From Gnetum montanum (lineage: Eukaryota; Streptophyta; Gnetopsida; Gnetales; Gnetaceae): 64,000 nt of DNA. The position numbers and the translations under genes are program-made. Shown here piece after piece: positions 1 to 11,199 of the stretch. Location of the stretch: contig MNCI01004501.1 of assembly GCA_015680685.1 (NCBI GenBank), positions 1,256,854 to 1,320,853 of the forward strand, given 5' to 3'. A model generated the notes under the pieces. That model was not told the origin of the DNA and did no database searches. It saw only the letters and a list, made by a program, of their open reading frames with translations. Every line of letters starts with the position of its first letter. Within the stretch, counting starts at the first letter, position 1.

Positions 1-1329
1 TACCACATTTAGGTTTGAAAATGATGTTACATTTTATGAGCATCTAGTTTTGCCTTTCTTTGCCCTATAATGACCCTAACTTGACTTTTTTAGCCTTGGT
101 TTACTTTGTTCTGACTTTATTTAGCCTTAGTTTTCTCTATTATTATAATGTTTTGTATTATTTTTAACATTGTTTAATGATTTTACCATACACATGCCAC
201 TTGATGTGCTTATGTTAACATGTAGGGTTGAGCTAGGAGGATGTGGAACCAAATTCAACTAGTCTTAAAGCCTAAATATATCCTTCTTGTAACATTGTTC
301 AACCAAGTTGACCTTCAATGCATAAACTAATTGCCTAAAAGCCTTTAAACCATGTAGCCTTAACACCCTAGAATGGCTTGACTACCCTTAACCTTGAAAC
401 CTGGAACATCACATAGGATTTCTTAATCGAATCCCATGATTGTGAGGAGAAAACTCTGAAACCATGTTTCTTGTTGGAACCTCAATTTACCCAAGAAATC
501 ATCAATTCCCTACATGGTAACATGAAAGCCTTTGCATGACCCTCATTACATCTAATGTTAACATGTTTACTCTTATAGTTTTTTAACAAATGATCAACAC
601 CAATAATCCTTATAGCAAGCGAACCTGCATAACCTCATAATCCATTTCGGCATAACAAATGTACTACAAAATTTGTGTAAAATGTGTGTGAAACAAAGCA
701 CAAATTCCTCATGTTCCACTAATTATAACTAATGATGGCTTATATCTACTAACTGCCACATGTCTTCTTATCCTCCTGGAGTTGTGCTTGTAGGATGAAG
801 CTTGAAGTCATCATAAATGTGTGACTCATTGTAGCAGCAAGTTACCATGCAATCTCAATGCATGAGATTTGACTACCTTGTCCCACTATGCTAAGAGTGC
901 TTGCCTCACATAACTTTTGTTACTCCTCTTCAGCCATATCCCCATGACCGAATTGCAACCTCCCTTACCCTAAGGACAACGAAGACCTATGTTTGACATT
1001 CATGCATCGTGGCCATGTGACATCTCCTTCAACATGCTCTAATATCAAGTTTGGAATGTAACACATCTAATTTTATGAGAAAACAAAGAAAAATTTGGCC
1101 TTGGCAATGAAACCCAATGAATATTTCACCTCATAAAAAATGGAAAAAAATTAAGAATCAAATTGCCAAGAAATCCAAGAGGCCAATGAAGCCTAAAACT
1201 AAAATCAATGGCTCCAAACAAATAAAGGGAAGAGCCTAATGATCAAGCAAGCCCAAGAATGAAGTGCTAGTTCCTCTAACGCATTATTAGGTAACTAGTA
1301 GTTCAAACACAAAGCATGAAGACCACTTT
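1..1329. other. Unclassified AT-rich sequence left of element A
   Basis: No convincing reading frame. The left part contains nothing I recognise. Near 1036-1047 there is a sequence resembling the complement of an initiator-tRNA-Met primer site, followed by TGTAACA, so part of this stretch may be an older retroelement on the minus strand. Minus-strand translation of about 770-960 gives a short gag-like start broken by stops. The stretch ends at 1329, where the left LTR of element A begins; it was probably contiguous with the DNA right of 14441 before A inserted. Confidence 0.4.
1036..1047 (-). other. Possible initiator-tRNA-Met primer-binding site
   Basis: On the minus strand this reads TGATATTAGAGC, two transitions away from TGGTATCAGAGC, the usual plant Met-tRNA primer site. 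A TGTTACA-like LTR end lies just beyond it (about 1049-1055). Weak evidence because the site is short and no paired LTR was found. Confidence 0.3.
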
Positions 1330-2235
1330 TGATGAGTGGAAAATACCCCTATGCTCAACCATATGAATCACTAAGCATTCACACACAATTTGGTCAAATT
1401 CCGTGGACTCCATGTCTTTCGGTACACTAGTCTCTAGGAAGTAAACTTGTCCTAACAGTCATTTGTTGTCTTTCCAATTACACTTGTGATATGCAAAGGT
1501 ATGACTAAGTGTAATTAAGGCATATGATTTTTATTATTCTTATTTTTTATATTTTAAGTGATTGAAATAAAGGATGAAAGGAATGAAGTAAATTAATTTC
1601 TAATTTATTCTACCTAACTAACCAATGTCTAACTAATCCTAACATAAGCATCTGGTGCCACTTGCCAGACACATTTTGAATACATATAACACTACTGGGT
1701 TACCAAACATTAAGCATTACTAGGATTACCAAGCACCATCCACATGCTCAAATTGGTCGTACTTATGTCCTTCATTAATCACTACTTAATCTAGCTTAAT
1801 TTATCTTAATTTAGCCTAATTAATTATTCAATTACTTAAAGCATTAAAGGAAATTTCATAGGATTTTAAATGCATAAATAAATAATTAATCTATTTCCAT
1901 GTGATGCAATATTTATCAAAAATCTTGTCTTTATTGTTGCACACAATATTGGGCTTAGGTATAGCAATGCTCGAATAAATATCCATACACTCTTGACTCC
2001 TAATACGGGCACCTAGAAAAATATTCTAACTTCCAAATTACAAAATTGTAAGAGCTCCACTATAGCCATGACAAGACTATGCCATAATCATAGCTAATCA
2101 GCATGTATTTATAGGTAAAAATAGACACTACATCGATGGGGCCATGTCAATGCATCAAATCATGCATTAATGGGGCCTAGTCTACAAGGCCTAATTGATG
2201 AGGCCTAGTAAATGTAGTCAATCCACAATTCATCA
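1330..2235 (-). repeat. Element A 3' LTR
   Basis: Starts (minus strand) with TGATGAATTGTGG next to a polypurine tract at 2236-2252 and ends CCACTCATCA at 1330. It aligns along its length with 13592-14441. A TATAAATA box is at 2106-2113 (minus). U3 carries a degenerate array of GGCC-(CC/TT)-(A/G)T-(T/C)GA units. About 906 bp. Confidence 0.9.
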
Positions 2236-2252
2236 TACCCTCATGATTGAAT
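2236..2252 (-). other. Element A polypurine tract
   Basis: Minus strand reads CAATCATGAGGGTA directly before the LTR start TGATGA. The same motif, CAGTCGTGGGGGTA or TTAGTCATAGGGGTA, precedes the 3' LTR of element B and the LTR at 45272. This is the expected plus-strand primer for reverse transcription. Confidence 0.75.
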
Positions 2253-2464
2253 GAAAACTTGTACTTGAGTTCTTTACAAATTTGGGAAGGTATGGGATTA
2301 TTAACTAACGACAAACATACTACAAACACAAACACACACAAACAAACACTAAGTGCCCAAGTGTATGGATCTACAATCATTACAAAATTACTATGAAATT
2401 GAATACTAGAATAAAATTTGACAAACACATTCTCCTCTAATGCCTTGAAGATGATGGAAGAAAA

Positions 2465-5306
2465 TTAAAAAGTGCCAGGTGGTGGAGCCTCCTGAGGTTT
2501 TGAGGGACCTTCTCCTACTTTAGGAGCATGTGATGGTTAAGGTTGTTGTGGCTGTCCTACTACTGTTGCAACTTCCAATGAAAGATGAAAAGCATCTAAC
2601 AATGCTTTCATCTTATCCTCCTTTTTCCTAGAATCATGCATAGTCCATGAATATTTGTCAGTGTGGGCCAAAACAGGCACATCCAAGGAACAAGGCATTG
2701 TTGGGAACAACTCCTTGACATTGATAAACCATGTAGCAAATTGTTTGCATTCAATGTTAAACACTGTGATTGCATTCTATAGTTCCTAGTAGGCATTCAT
2801 TATTTTGGTCAAGTTCTCAATAGTTGATCTTTAATTAGTGAATCTTGGCCTAAGAACTTTGATTTTAGCATTTACAATCTCAAGATTTTGCTTGGTCTCC
2901 TTGTGGTGCTTCAACTTTGCCTTGTACAGCAAGTACAAGCTAGCCACCTATTTTTCTAACTCTAACCATGGTAGTATGGAAATCAACATTGCCAAGTTTG
3001 CATATCTAATATTGGAAAGCTCCATGTATTCAATCATCTCTTCTATTTGCAACTCCTTCATGTGGATCTCCACTTTGTTATAGGCATGTATCCCATCAAT
3101 GATAGGTTGCCATACCTCTTTTCCTTGCTGGAGTTGCTGGAGGATCTCATTAACTTTTTCTTTAACCATCTAGATGTATTTTTCATTAACTTCCTTCTAT
3201 AGGTCAACCTAATCTTTGTAGTATTTCTTGACTCTCTCAAGTTTAAGAGACTCATTTTTCGAGGCAATAATCTCAATCACAAATTTTTAGCGTAAGGCAC
3301 GAACTTCCTCCATAGAGAGATTTCTAGACTATGTTTCCAATATCCTAAGCTCAATGTTCACCCTAGCTAGTTGCTCCTACTATTAATGGATGAATTTTTA
3401 CATTGTTATTTTTTCACATCAACATTCCACAGGTGATGATTTTCTACAGTTAACATCTCATTCTCTTGGTACATATGGACCAAGTTCTTTTGAATTGAAT
3501 ATGTTAACACCTTGGCCATGGACTAGTCAAAGACAACCATCACAATCCTGACCTCAACCTATTTGATTCTATCCTAAAGCTATTGAAAAGATTTATCTCT
3601 TGTTAGTGCAGAATTGAGGAGTGCAGGATTAGCAAGATGGGCTCTTAAATCAAAAGACTTCATAGTCAAATGTTGGTTTTGTGCTTGAGCTATTTCGAGT
3701 TTCCCTTCTAAAATGATGCACTTGCCCTTTACTTCAAGAAGCTTCAACTAGGTTGCAATTATATTATCCAGAAAATCAAAGATATCTAGAATAGGTTGTC
3801 CAATTCCCACTAGTTGATCTAGAAACTCTTCATGCTAGGCTTTACTTAGTCTTATGCTAATAATTCTTGCAAATGTCTACACATATCTGAGTGCAAAAAT
3901 TTCTAGTAAAGGAACTATAAGTACATTTCATACTTTTGTGATCTAATCAACAACCACTTCTATTGCAATCTCCTACCCTTTGTGCTACATCACCAATACA
4001 GTTGCCCCTTCACCCTCCTCCAAGTGCACTGAAAAGGTAGCAACATTCCCAAAAATTTCTAGGAATTTTTATTATTATGAGAGATACATTGTTACCTCTC
4101 ACGTACTAGGATTCAACCTTCTTGGAAGCTGCATTCTTTGAGTTAAAAATATTGGGCCACCCTCCTCCATTTGACTAATTTTTCAAGCCACTTTGTTGAG
4201 GTGACTCATTGCAGGATAATACATAGATGGATCCCCATCACTTGTTCATTCTTGCTACTCCTACTCACACAAGAGCCACTCTTAGATTTTATGCAATGGC
4301 TACATCAGCCTCTAACATTGTTTCATGAGTGGGTAATGGAGGTGGAAACTACTGCTCCTCTTCTTTTGATATGGCAAGGATCTTATCCTTTAACATTTCA
4401 GACAAGGAGGTTATGGAACTATGCTTGATCGTATCATTAGCATAGCAAACTATCCCTACTATTTTATAGAGTTTTCTAATAAGGCATGGAAATGCTAGGG
4501 TTTTCCTTCCACATTTGTTCTCCTTAAGGTACTTCTCTATCTCTAGATAGATTAGCTATGTAAGGTTAATAGGGAATCTCTTGCTTAGATAGGCATAGGC
4601 ATGGGTAGAGAAGGTTATCATCTTGTTAGGCCTCACCATTAAATTAAGGTGATAGGTTGCTATCTTGAAGTATATACACTCCATCAGTGTGATCATCCCA
4701 AAATCCTTATGGTCAATCCCATAACATTGCTGGGTCCACTTCCTTTTCTCCTTAGGGTCTTCTTGCATTAAGATTTTTTCCAAATGGGTGCCAAAATCAG
4801 GTAGGCCAAGAGCCTACATAATCGCCTCTGTCGAGTAAGACACCTGAATGTCCTTGATTCTCAAAGTGGCTCCTACCTTTTTGTCATTTTAGAAGAGATA
4901 TGTCTCTTCCATGTACCACTCTCCACTAGTAGTGATGATCAGCCACATGGGAGAGCTTTGCAATTGTATCTTAACTTCTGGTAGAGTATGTTCTAAGAAT
5001 TTTCGAAACCTTAGTTCTTGGAGAACTAAGCATTGGACATCATGAGGCTTGATTATATCTAGGCAGACTTGTATCAATGTGACCTCAAGTCTTGGTACAG
5101 GCCCTAGTGCCTCTCCTCCTTGGGATTGTTTAGTCACAACCTCTTCCTTGGGGATCTACCAAAAAAATTCCATTTTGGATTTCTCCTAAAGAGGGCTTGT
5201 TGTGTGAGCTTTTGCTACCTACTCCTAGGCTTGTTCTTCCTAGCCCCTTCTAGTTTTGGGTTGTTTGCCCTTTGGTTTTGATGGTCCTCCTTCGTGTGAT
5301 TGTTGT
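2465..5306 (-). pseudogene. Element A post-integrase ORF (aORF), decayed
   Basis: Homologous over its length to the aORF of element B (37651-40505), in the same position and the same orientation as gag-pol. Recognisable blocks: an N-terminal segment around 4850-5137 with the motif PMWLIITTSGEWYMEETYLF; a block near 4556-4783 (CYGIDHKDFG then LRPNKM-like); a long helical/coiled-coil part around 2950-3900 with the motif EVWQPIIDGIHAYNKVE; and a C-terminal block near 2537-2764 (CKQFATWFINVKELFP). It ends at 2465-2467 after a PPPGTF motif, matching PPPGMV plus stop in B. Many stops and frameshifts. The function is unknown. The N-terminal half resembles, from memory, the domain called putative plant transposon protein that follows pol in Athila-like elements; an HMM search would decide. 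Confidence 0.75.
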
Positions 5307-5622
5307 CTATAACCACAACGTAACCAAGTATTAGCACTTAATGTGTAAACTTTGAAACATTGGGTATACCATATATCTTAGGGTAGTTACACTTGGCTAA
5401 GTTGTGATCATGACCTAGTTGATAATTTTAATATTATTTTATTATTATTTTAATATTAATAAATAATTATAGGTTTACCAAAGTTGTTTGGAAGGATTAA
5501 ACTATCAAAAAATGATGGTTTAATATTATTTTATTCATTAACACTTTAGGGAAGTTAGAAAAATTTTGAAAAATTTTTGTCAGAAACCTTAAGGTTTGTG
5601 GCCTCCATGACTAAAAGCTTAC
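5307..5622 (-). other. Putative intron upstream of the aORF in element A
   Basis: On the minus strand a strong donor (AGAG|GTAAGC) at 5622 and an acceptor (TGTGGTTATAG|) at 5307 enclose 316 bp between the internal TATA box and the aORF. Element B has a donor and an acceptor at the same relative positions (37365-37650). Inference only; no transcript evidence. Confidence 0.4.
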
Positions 5623-5770
5623 CTCTGGTAGCTATAGGATTGAAGAATAGAGTGATTTGAACAAATGGTATGAAAGTTATGGGCTCTGGAAGGTTTTAGC
5701 CTCTGGAAAACTACAAAAAATTCTCTCTTATTTTGAATAAAATGATAAAAAATTTTAAAGTATTGGACAG

Positions 5771-5835
5771 TATTTATAGAAGTTTTAGGTTATGTCAATG
5801 AGGCCTAGTAGATGTAGCTGTTGACCACTGTTGAC
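5771..5835 (-). promoter_or_regulatory. Internal U3-like promoter module of element A
   Basis: The minus strand carries GGTCAACAG, then CTACATCTACTAGGCCTCAT, then CTATAAATAC (TATA box at 5771-5778). The middle segment differs at one position from the U3 start of this element's own 3' LTR (about 2200-2225). The module lies just upstream of the aORF. Equivalent modules are at 37110-37225 (B) and 60160-60270 (D). Confidence 0.6.
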
Positions 5836-7305
5836 TTTGTAAAATTTTAAAAAATATAAGAATTTTTTTAATAAAAGTGATGTCAAATAGAAGCCCAAAA
5901 ATCCAAGAACCTAATGAAATTATTAGAAGAGGGTTTTGACATTCGAAAAACTGAGGAATGAGTAGAGAATGAGATTTGATGAAGAAGAATGTCTTAAGGA
6001 GCACATAGTTGGATGCACAATGGGACATATGAAAGATTTTGATTATGGCAATGTATGGTAAGGAACTTAACTAATCAAACCATGAGAGATGCAAGTGGGT
6101 CCTCCCCATAGTAGCACATTCCCTTTTTGCCCTTGCATATCCTCAACTAAAGAGTTTGTGGGCCCCATAGTTGATTAATGGTTATAAAAAGTGAAGGACG
6201 AAACCTAAAGAATCTACCTAGGAATTTCAACACATCAAATTGAGACATGAAACAAAAACATGAAAGCTAGTAGTGAGGTGAGTTATGAAGAGTACGAATG
6301 AGTGAGATAGAGAATGGAATGGATGTTCCAATCATGGTCACATGAAGTCCCTTATGAGTTTTGTGGTTAAATAATCTGATAAAGTCCAACCTTAGTCTAG
6401 ACCAAAACCAACCACTTTCAGTGAGTTTTCATTGCCAATCTAGGACTAGTCCATCCCCTTGAGACACAAGAATGCTTCCACGGATAATCATAATTCCTTA
6501 TTTGAGAAGAAAAGAGAAGTAAGAAGTGAGAAAGGGTCTTAGTTAGAGGGGACCTTCAAGAATGGGTGACATATCTTTCTAGTTCCATAACTAGTGCTTG
6601 TAGCCATTTATTTTGTCTAAGGGATGTGCTTTGAATTCCCATCATGGTTTTTTTTTTTTTTAGAATTTTTTGATGGGAACCATACCATGCAAAGACTTAT
6701 TCAACTTCCTATTATTGGTCGATAGGGAATAGTAAGAAATCCACGAAAACACACATGCACTCAAGCAAATAGAGAGGTACAAAGAGTATTGAATCCCCTT
6801 GAAGTCACACCCTTTTCAAACCTTTGGATCCTTTCCAAGCTTGGAAACCACCAAGGTCACAATAACATTAAAGTTTTATTAATGAAGAAGGAACCTCATA
6901 TTCCCAAAATAAGGAACACCATAGAGTTTGTGGATGGGTGGATGATGTGGGCTCACTACCTATTTCATGAAAATAAAAAAACCCATCCTAGTTATCAGTT
7001 ATCAAAATTCAAAAATAGAAACCAAACCTTAGCAATAAGAAACATTAAGTACAAACTACCATTAGCAAATAGCAATAGTACCACTGTGTCCTATTGGCAA
7101 TAAAGTACTTTTTATTAGAAGATAAGAAAAATTCACACCAAAATAAGGAAAAATATAAAAGAAATTGTAAAATATTCAAGAAAGATAAAATGTACTAATG
7201 ATGTTGTAAAACAAAAATTTAGAAAAATAACAAAGTGTAAAATAAAAAATGTGATAAACAAAAAGATGAAAAACTGAGGAGCCACTATAATGGTTAGCAT
7301 AAATG
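5836..7305 (-). other. Element A 3' noncoding region between integrase and the internal promoter
   Basis: No reading frame. Blocks here are conserved with the same region of B, C, D and G: the hairpin at 6615-6696, a block about an old target resembling AGATATGTCACCCATTCTTG (about 6550-6600), and a purine-rich block about 6120-6180 found at 36800-36880 in B and 28040-28090 in G. AT-rich. Confidence 0.6.
6615..6696 (-). other. Conserved post-integrase hairpin (element A copy)
   Basis: Minus strand: CTTTGCATGGTATGG, then TTCCCATC (6672-6679), an A-rich loop, GATGGGAA (6636-6643), then TTCAAAGCACATCCC. The inner stem is a perfect 8 bp. Copies in B, C and D have different stem bases that still pair in whole or in part. 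Confidence 0.65.
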
Positions 7306-7384
7306 GATATCTCTCCCATGACTAAGTTGTAAGGAGGAGATCTAAAAAATTGGGCATGGTTGTCCATCCGTTAAGGCATTTTTT

Positions 7385-8460
7385 CCACTGGCTTGCTTGG
7401 GTTCATGGAAAGGATTGACTTGTTGTGTGTTGACCAATTGCTTTTTGTTCAAGCTCTTAGGTTTGTAGATCAACATGGTGCCAAAAGAAAAGGTTTCATA
7501 AATAATATAAGGCCCTTTCCACAACATTTGAAACTTAGTTTGTTAAGGTACATGTGTTGGGTTCCAGTAGAGGACCTTGTTTTTAGGTTGAAATTTCACT
7601 TTCCTTATCCTAAGGTCATGGCATTGTTTACTGAATTTTTTGTGCACTTCGTTCAATGATAGGGCTACCAATAAATTTTCATCTAGCACATTCAAGTTGA
7701 TTAATCTTTATTTTTTTGTTAGGCTATGGTCAAGGTCCAATTCATAAGTTGTTGAAAGTGTACAAAGCTTGGATTAGATAGGAAGTGTTGGTAGTTTCTT
7801 CTACACTAGCTCATAGGGAGACTATCCTATAGTGAGTTTCCATGTTGAGTGGTAATCCCAGAGGGCATCATTGAGTTCTGTGCTCTAATATCTCCTATAT
7901 TTGCTAACATTTTTTGTTAATATTTTTGTAATCTCCCTATTAATAACTTCTACTTGACCATTGGCTTGGGGTTGATAGGGTGTTGTTAATTTATGTTCAA
8001 CCCCCAAGCATTACATGAGCTTGCGAAAAGTGATGCCTATGAAATGGGTTCCATTGTTAGAGATCAATGCATGTGGCATCCCAAACCTATTTACAAAATT
8101 TTTTTGTACAAAATGCGTAGCATTAGATGATGTACAATCAATAATGGTTGCTGCTTCTACCCATTTTGTGCAGTACTCAATAGTGAAAATTATGTATGCC
8201 TTTCCAGTTAACTTGGGTGTGACAAAACCCATGAAGTCAATTCCTCATATGTCGAAGGATTCTAGTGGTTGGATCCACTATTAAGATCCCTTCATTCACA
8301 TAGTCATCCCACCATCTCAATGGTAGCGTTCACAAGAGAAGACAAATTGGTGGATGTCCCTGAAGATGGTTGGCCAATAATACCTTGCCATTAGGATCTT
8401 AATGATCGTGTATCTCTTGGCATAGTGGCTCCCATAAGGACCTTCATAAACATCTTGGAG
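7385..8460 (-). pseudogene. pol: Element A integrase, decayed
   Basis: Minus-strand integrase core. First catalytic Asp is present (GIDFMG near 8235). The second is Asn: the motif is ISNNGTHF (codon AAC at 8056-8058) where integrases normally have S-D-x-G. The Glu is kept (NGQVEV near 7948). The C-terminal part ends with the MLWKGPYIIYETF motif around 7480-7527, with no chromodomain, and stops near the PPT-like AGTCATGGGAGAGA at 7308-7326. The zinc-binding N-terminus lies around 8330-8460. Several frameshifts. Confidence 0.85.
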
Positions 8461-8734
8461 AACACATAGTTGATCAGCATCAAGTACACACCAATGAATC
8501 AGGCCATTGGCTCACACCTTGTAAAGGTGTCCATTGATTTCCATGAAGAGTTTGGCCTAATGAAGAAACTGTTGTTTCTTCCTGTAGTTCAAATCTTGTG
8601 TCATTTCTTGAGTGAGAAAATAAATGGGGATGCATCATACCATTTTGGTTTTATGGACACTTGTTCATTTATTGCACCTATAAAGAGGATTTCATCAAGA
8701 AATTTATCAAAGAATAGGCTTTTCTCTTTGTTAT

Positions 8735-9110
8735 CCCATCATAATTGAGACAAATGATCAACGATCACATTCTCAATCCCCTTTCAATCTACCATTATAA
8801 TATCAAACTCTTGTAAGATCACCAACCACCATATGACACAAGGACTCACCATTGGCTTGTTCATGAGGAAGTGAATGGCACTATGGTTAGTGTGCACAAG
8901 CACTTTGTATCCAAGCACATAGTACCTCAACCTTTCTCGAGCGTACACCACTGCCATTAGTTCTTTCTCTATTGTAGTGTAATTTAACTATGCACCCACA
9001 ATTCTTTGACTTGCATAGTGGATGTAATATGGATGTTTCTTGTCATACAACTACGTAAGCATGGCTCCCAAGGCATAATTTGATGCATCTATCATGATAT
9101 GAAATGGTCT
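8735..9110 (-). pseudogene. pol: Element A RNase H, decayed
   Basis: Minus-strand RNase H with the IDASNYALGAML motif (about 9062-9104) and the last catalytic Asp retained in IVDHLSQL (about 8740). It sits between RT and integrase as in other Ty3/gypsy elements. Interrupted by frameshifts. Confidence 0.8.
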
Positions 9111-10300
9111 GGACCAATCAAGTGCTTGTATAATTAGAGTCTCTATGAGCTTCTACTTGAGGCTCTGGAATTTATTTTTTCATTTCTTGTTTTAGATTAA
9201 TGGAGCATCTTTCTTAGTAAGCTCAACCAATAGTGTTGTGACCTTAGAGAAATTCTCTATGAATCACCAGTAGTAGCCAATGTGTCCAAGGAATGATTGA
9301 ACATCTTTAACAATTTCTAGTTGGTAAGTTATTCCTTGGATGACCCTTATCCTTTTATGGTTCACCTTAATCCCTACTTGAGAAATTCTGTACCCCAGTA
9401 TAATGCCTTCCTAGACCACCAAATGGCTTTTCTGCCAATTAAGGTGAAGATTTTTCTTCACACACCTTTCAAGTAGTTACTCAAGGTAGTCCATGGCTTG
9501 CTCAAATGTAGTGCCATAGGTGGAGAAGTCATCCATGAAGACTTCCACTCTGCAACCAATTTGTTATTGAAAAATGCTTAGGACTGAGCATTGGAATGTT
9601 GCAAGAGCATTGAATAGATCAAATGGCATCTTTTGATATGCAAAAGTCCCCCAGGAACTTGTGAATGTTGTTTTGGCATGATCCTCTAGCATGACTTGGA
9701 TTCAGTTATAGCCATTATAACGATCCATAAAACTATAATAGCAATGCCTAGATGTAATATCAATGGCAATGGAAAGTGATTTTTGAATGTTACCATATTT
9801 AATAGCCAGAAGTTGATGCAAACCCACCAGTTACCACCTTTCTTTGGCACAATCATGAGTGGACTAATCCACTCACTATCCAAAATGGAATAGATAAACC
9901 CTATCTTGAGGAGTTATTCGATTTTCACTTTGACAATCTACTTCAATTTGGGATTCAACCATCGCTACAATTGCCTCTTTGGCTTCATGTCTGGATCAGT
10001 GTAGATACGATGCTGGCATATCCTAGGATCAACCCTTATGAATTTAGGATATGACCAAGCAAATACTATTGACCATTTATTGACCACCTTCAATAGCATC
10101 TATTTTTATTCAGGAGCAAGATTGGAATTCATGATTACTGACTTTCCATTTATCAAAAATACATACTTCATATTGGTAGGTAGATTCTTCAACTCTAAGG
10201 GTTCTTATTTAAAATTTTCAAGATTTTCCGACTCTCTTCAATTAGTATCATCATTTGCATCATTAGAGAGTTGGTGATGAACTCACTCTAGTTTATCCAT
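9111..10300 (-). pseudogene. pol: Element A reverse transcriptase, decayed
   Basis: Minus-strand RT. The DSEWISPLMIVPKKGG motif (about 9840-9883) marks the fingers and FMDDFSTYG (about 9515-9540) is the catalytic palm box with both Asp residues intact. The FMDDFS form is typical of Athila/Tat-type elements. Stops and frameshifts throughout. Confidence 0.85.
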
Positions 10301-10699
10301 GTTTTCTATATAGGCACATGTCAAACTCTCAATAGGTTTGATGCAAAGCATGCTACTTCCAAGATAAACTATCAACCATTAAGTGCACTCCTATTTTGTG
10401 GCTACTGCATATAAAAAATTTTGGATTTTAGATTCATCTACAAACTATCTACATGCGTTGATGGATGTGCTCTTGACAGACTAGAGTTTCTACACACAGT
10501 TGCATCAAGTATAACTATACACAATGCATGGAACTCTCTTCTTCTTAGTATTTTCATATTCATTCTCCTTTGAAATATTTAAGGAGAGATCTCTGATACC
10601 CATTCATGCATCAATAGTGCTCAACCATGTCCTTCTTATAATAATTGGGAAGTCTTCCTTTCAGTTGTTAACATTGATCACCAGAAAATTGGCAAGATA

Positions 10700-11000
10700 G
10701 GACCATGCATAAATAGTGGTCACAATGTCCTCCACAAGTCCTAAAAGAATGTTGATTGACTAGTCTACCAATTTTAGATGGATATTACTCTCCTTGAGAG
10801 TTACCAGGTTCCATGCTTTGTACATGTCATGGAAAATTATGTTAACACTAGAACCTGAATCAAGAAGAGACTTACATGGCTCATCTCTAGTAATTTGCAA
10901 GTAGATGAGAGGACTTCCAAGGTCAGATCTTTTCTTAGGATGGTTTCCAAACTTGATCCAATCAGATACAACACGGGTTAACATAACAATGAAGATCTTA
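10700..11000 (-). pseudogene. pol: Element A protease, decayed
   Basis: A single 74-codon open segment (10760-10984) carries LDSGSSVNIIFHDMYKAW. The DSGS at about 10841-10861 is an aspartic-protease active-site motif, and SPLIYLQI precedes it as in the other copies here. It lies between gag and RT. Confidence 0.8.
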
Positions 11001-11199
11001 GGAGGTGTTTAGTTTAAAGGGCTCTTGAAAGGATTTGATGCAAAGGATGATGGAGAGACAAGGCAACTAGCCACATTAGTTTATGAAAACTTTGGAGGAC
11101 TATTGGCTTAAAAGAATGGTCATGTTCAGGATTTGGGTTCTGAACCATTTAAATAAAAAGCCAGTTGTAATTTGATAACCCTAGTATAGTTACATTGTT

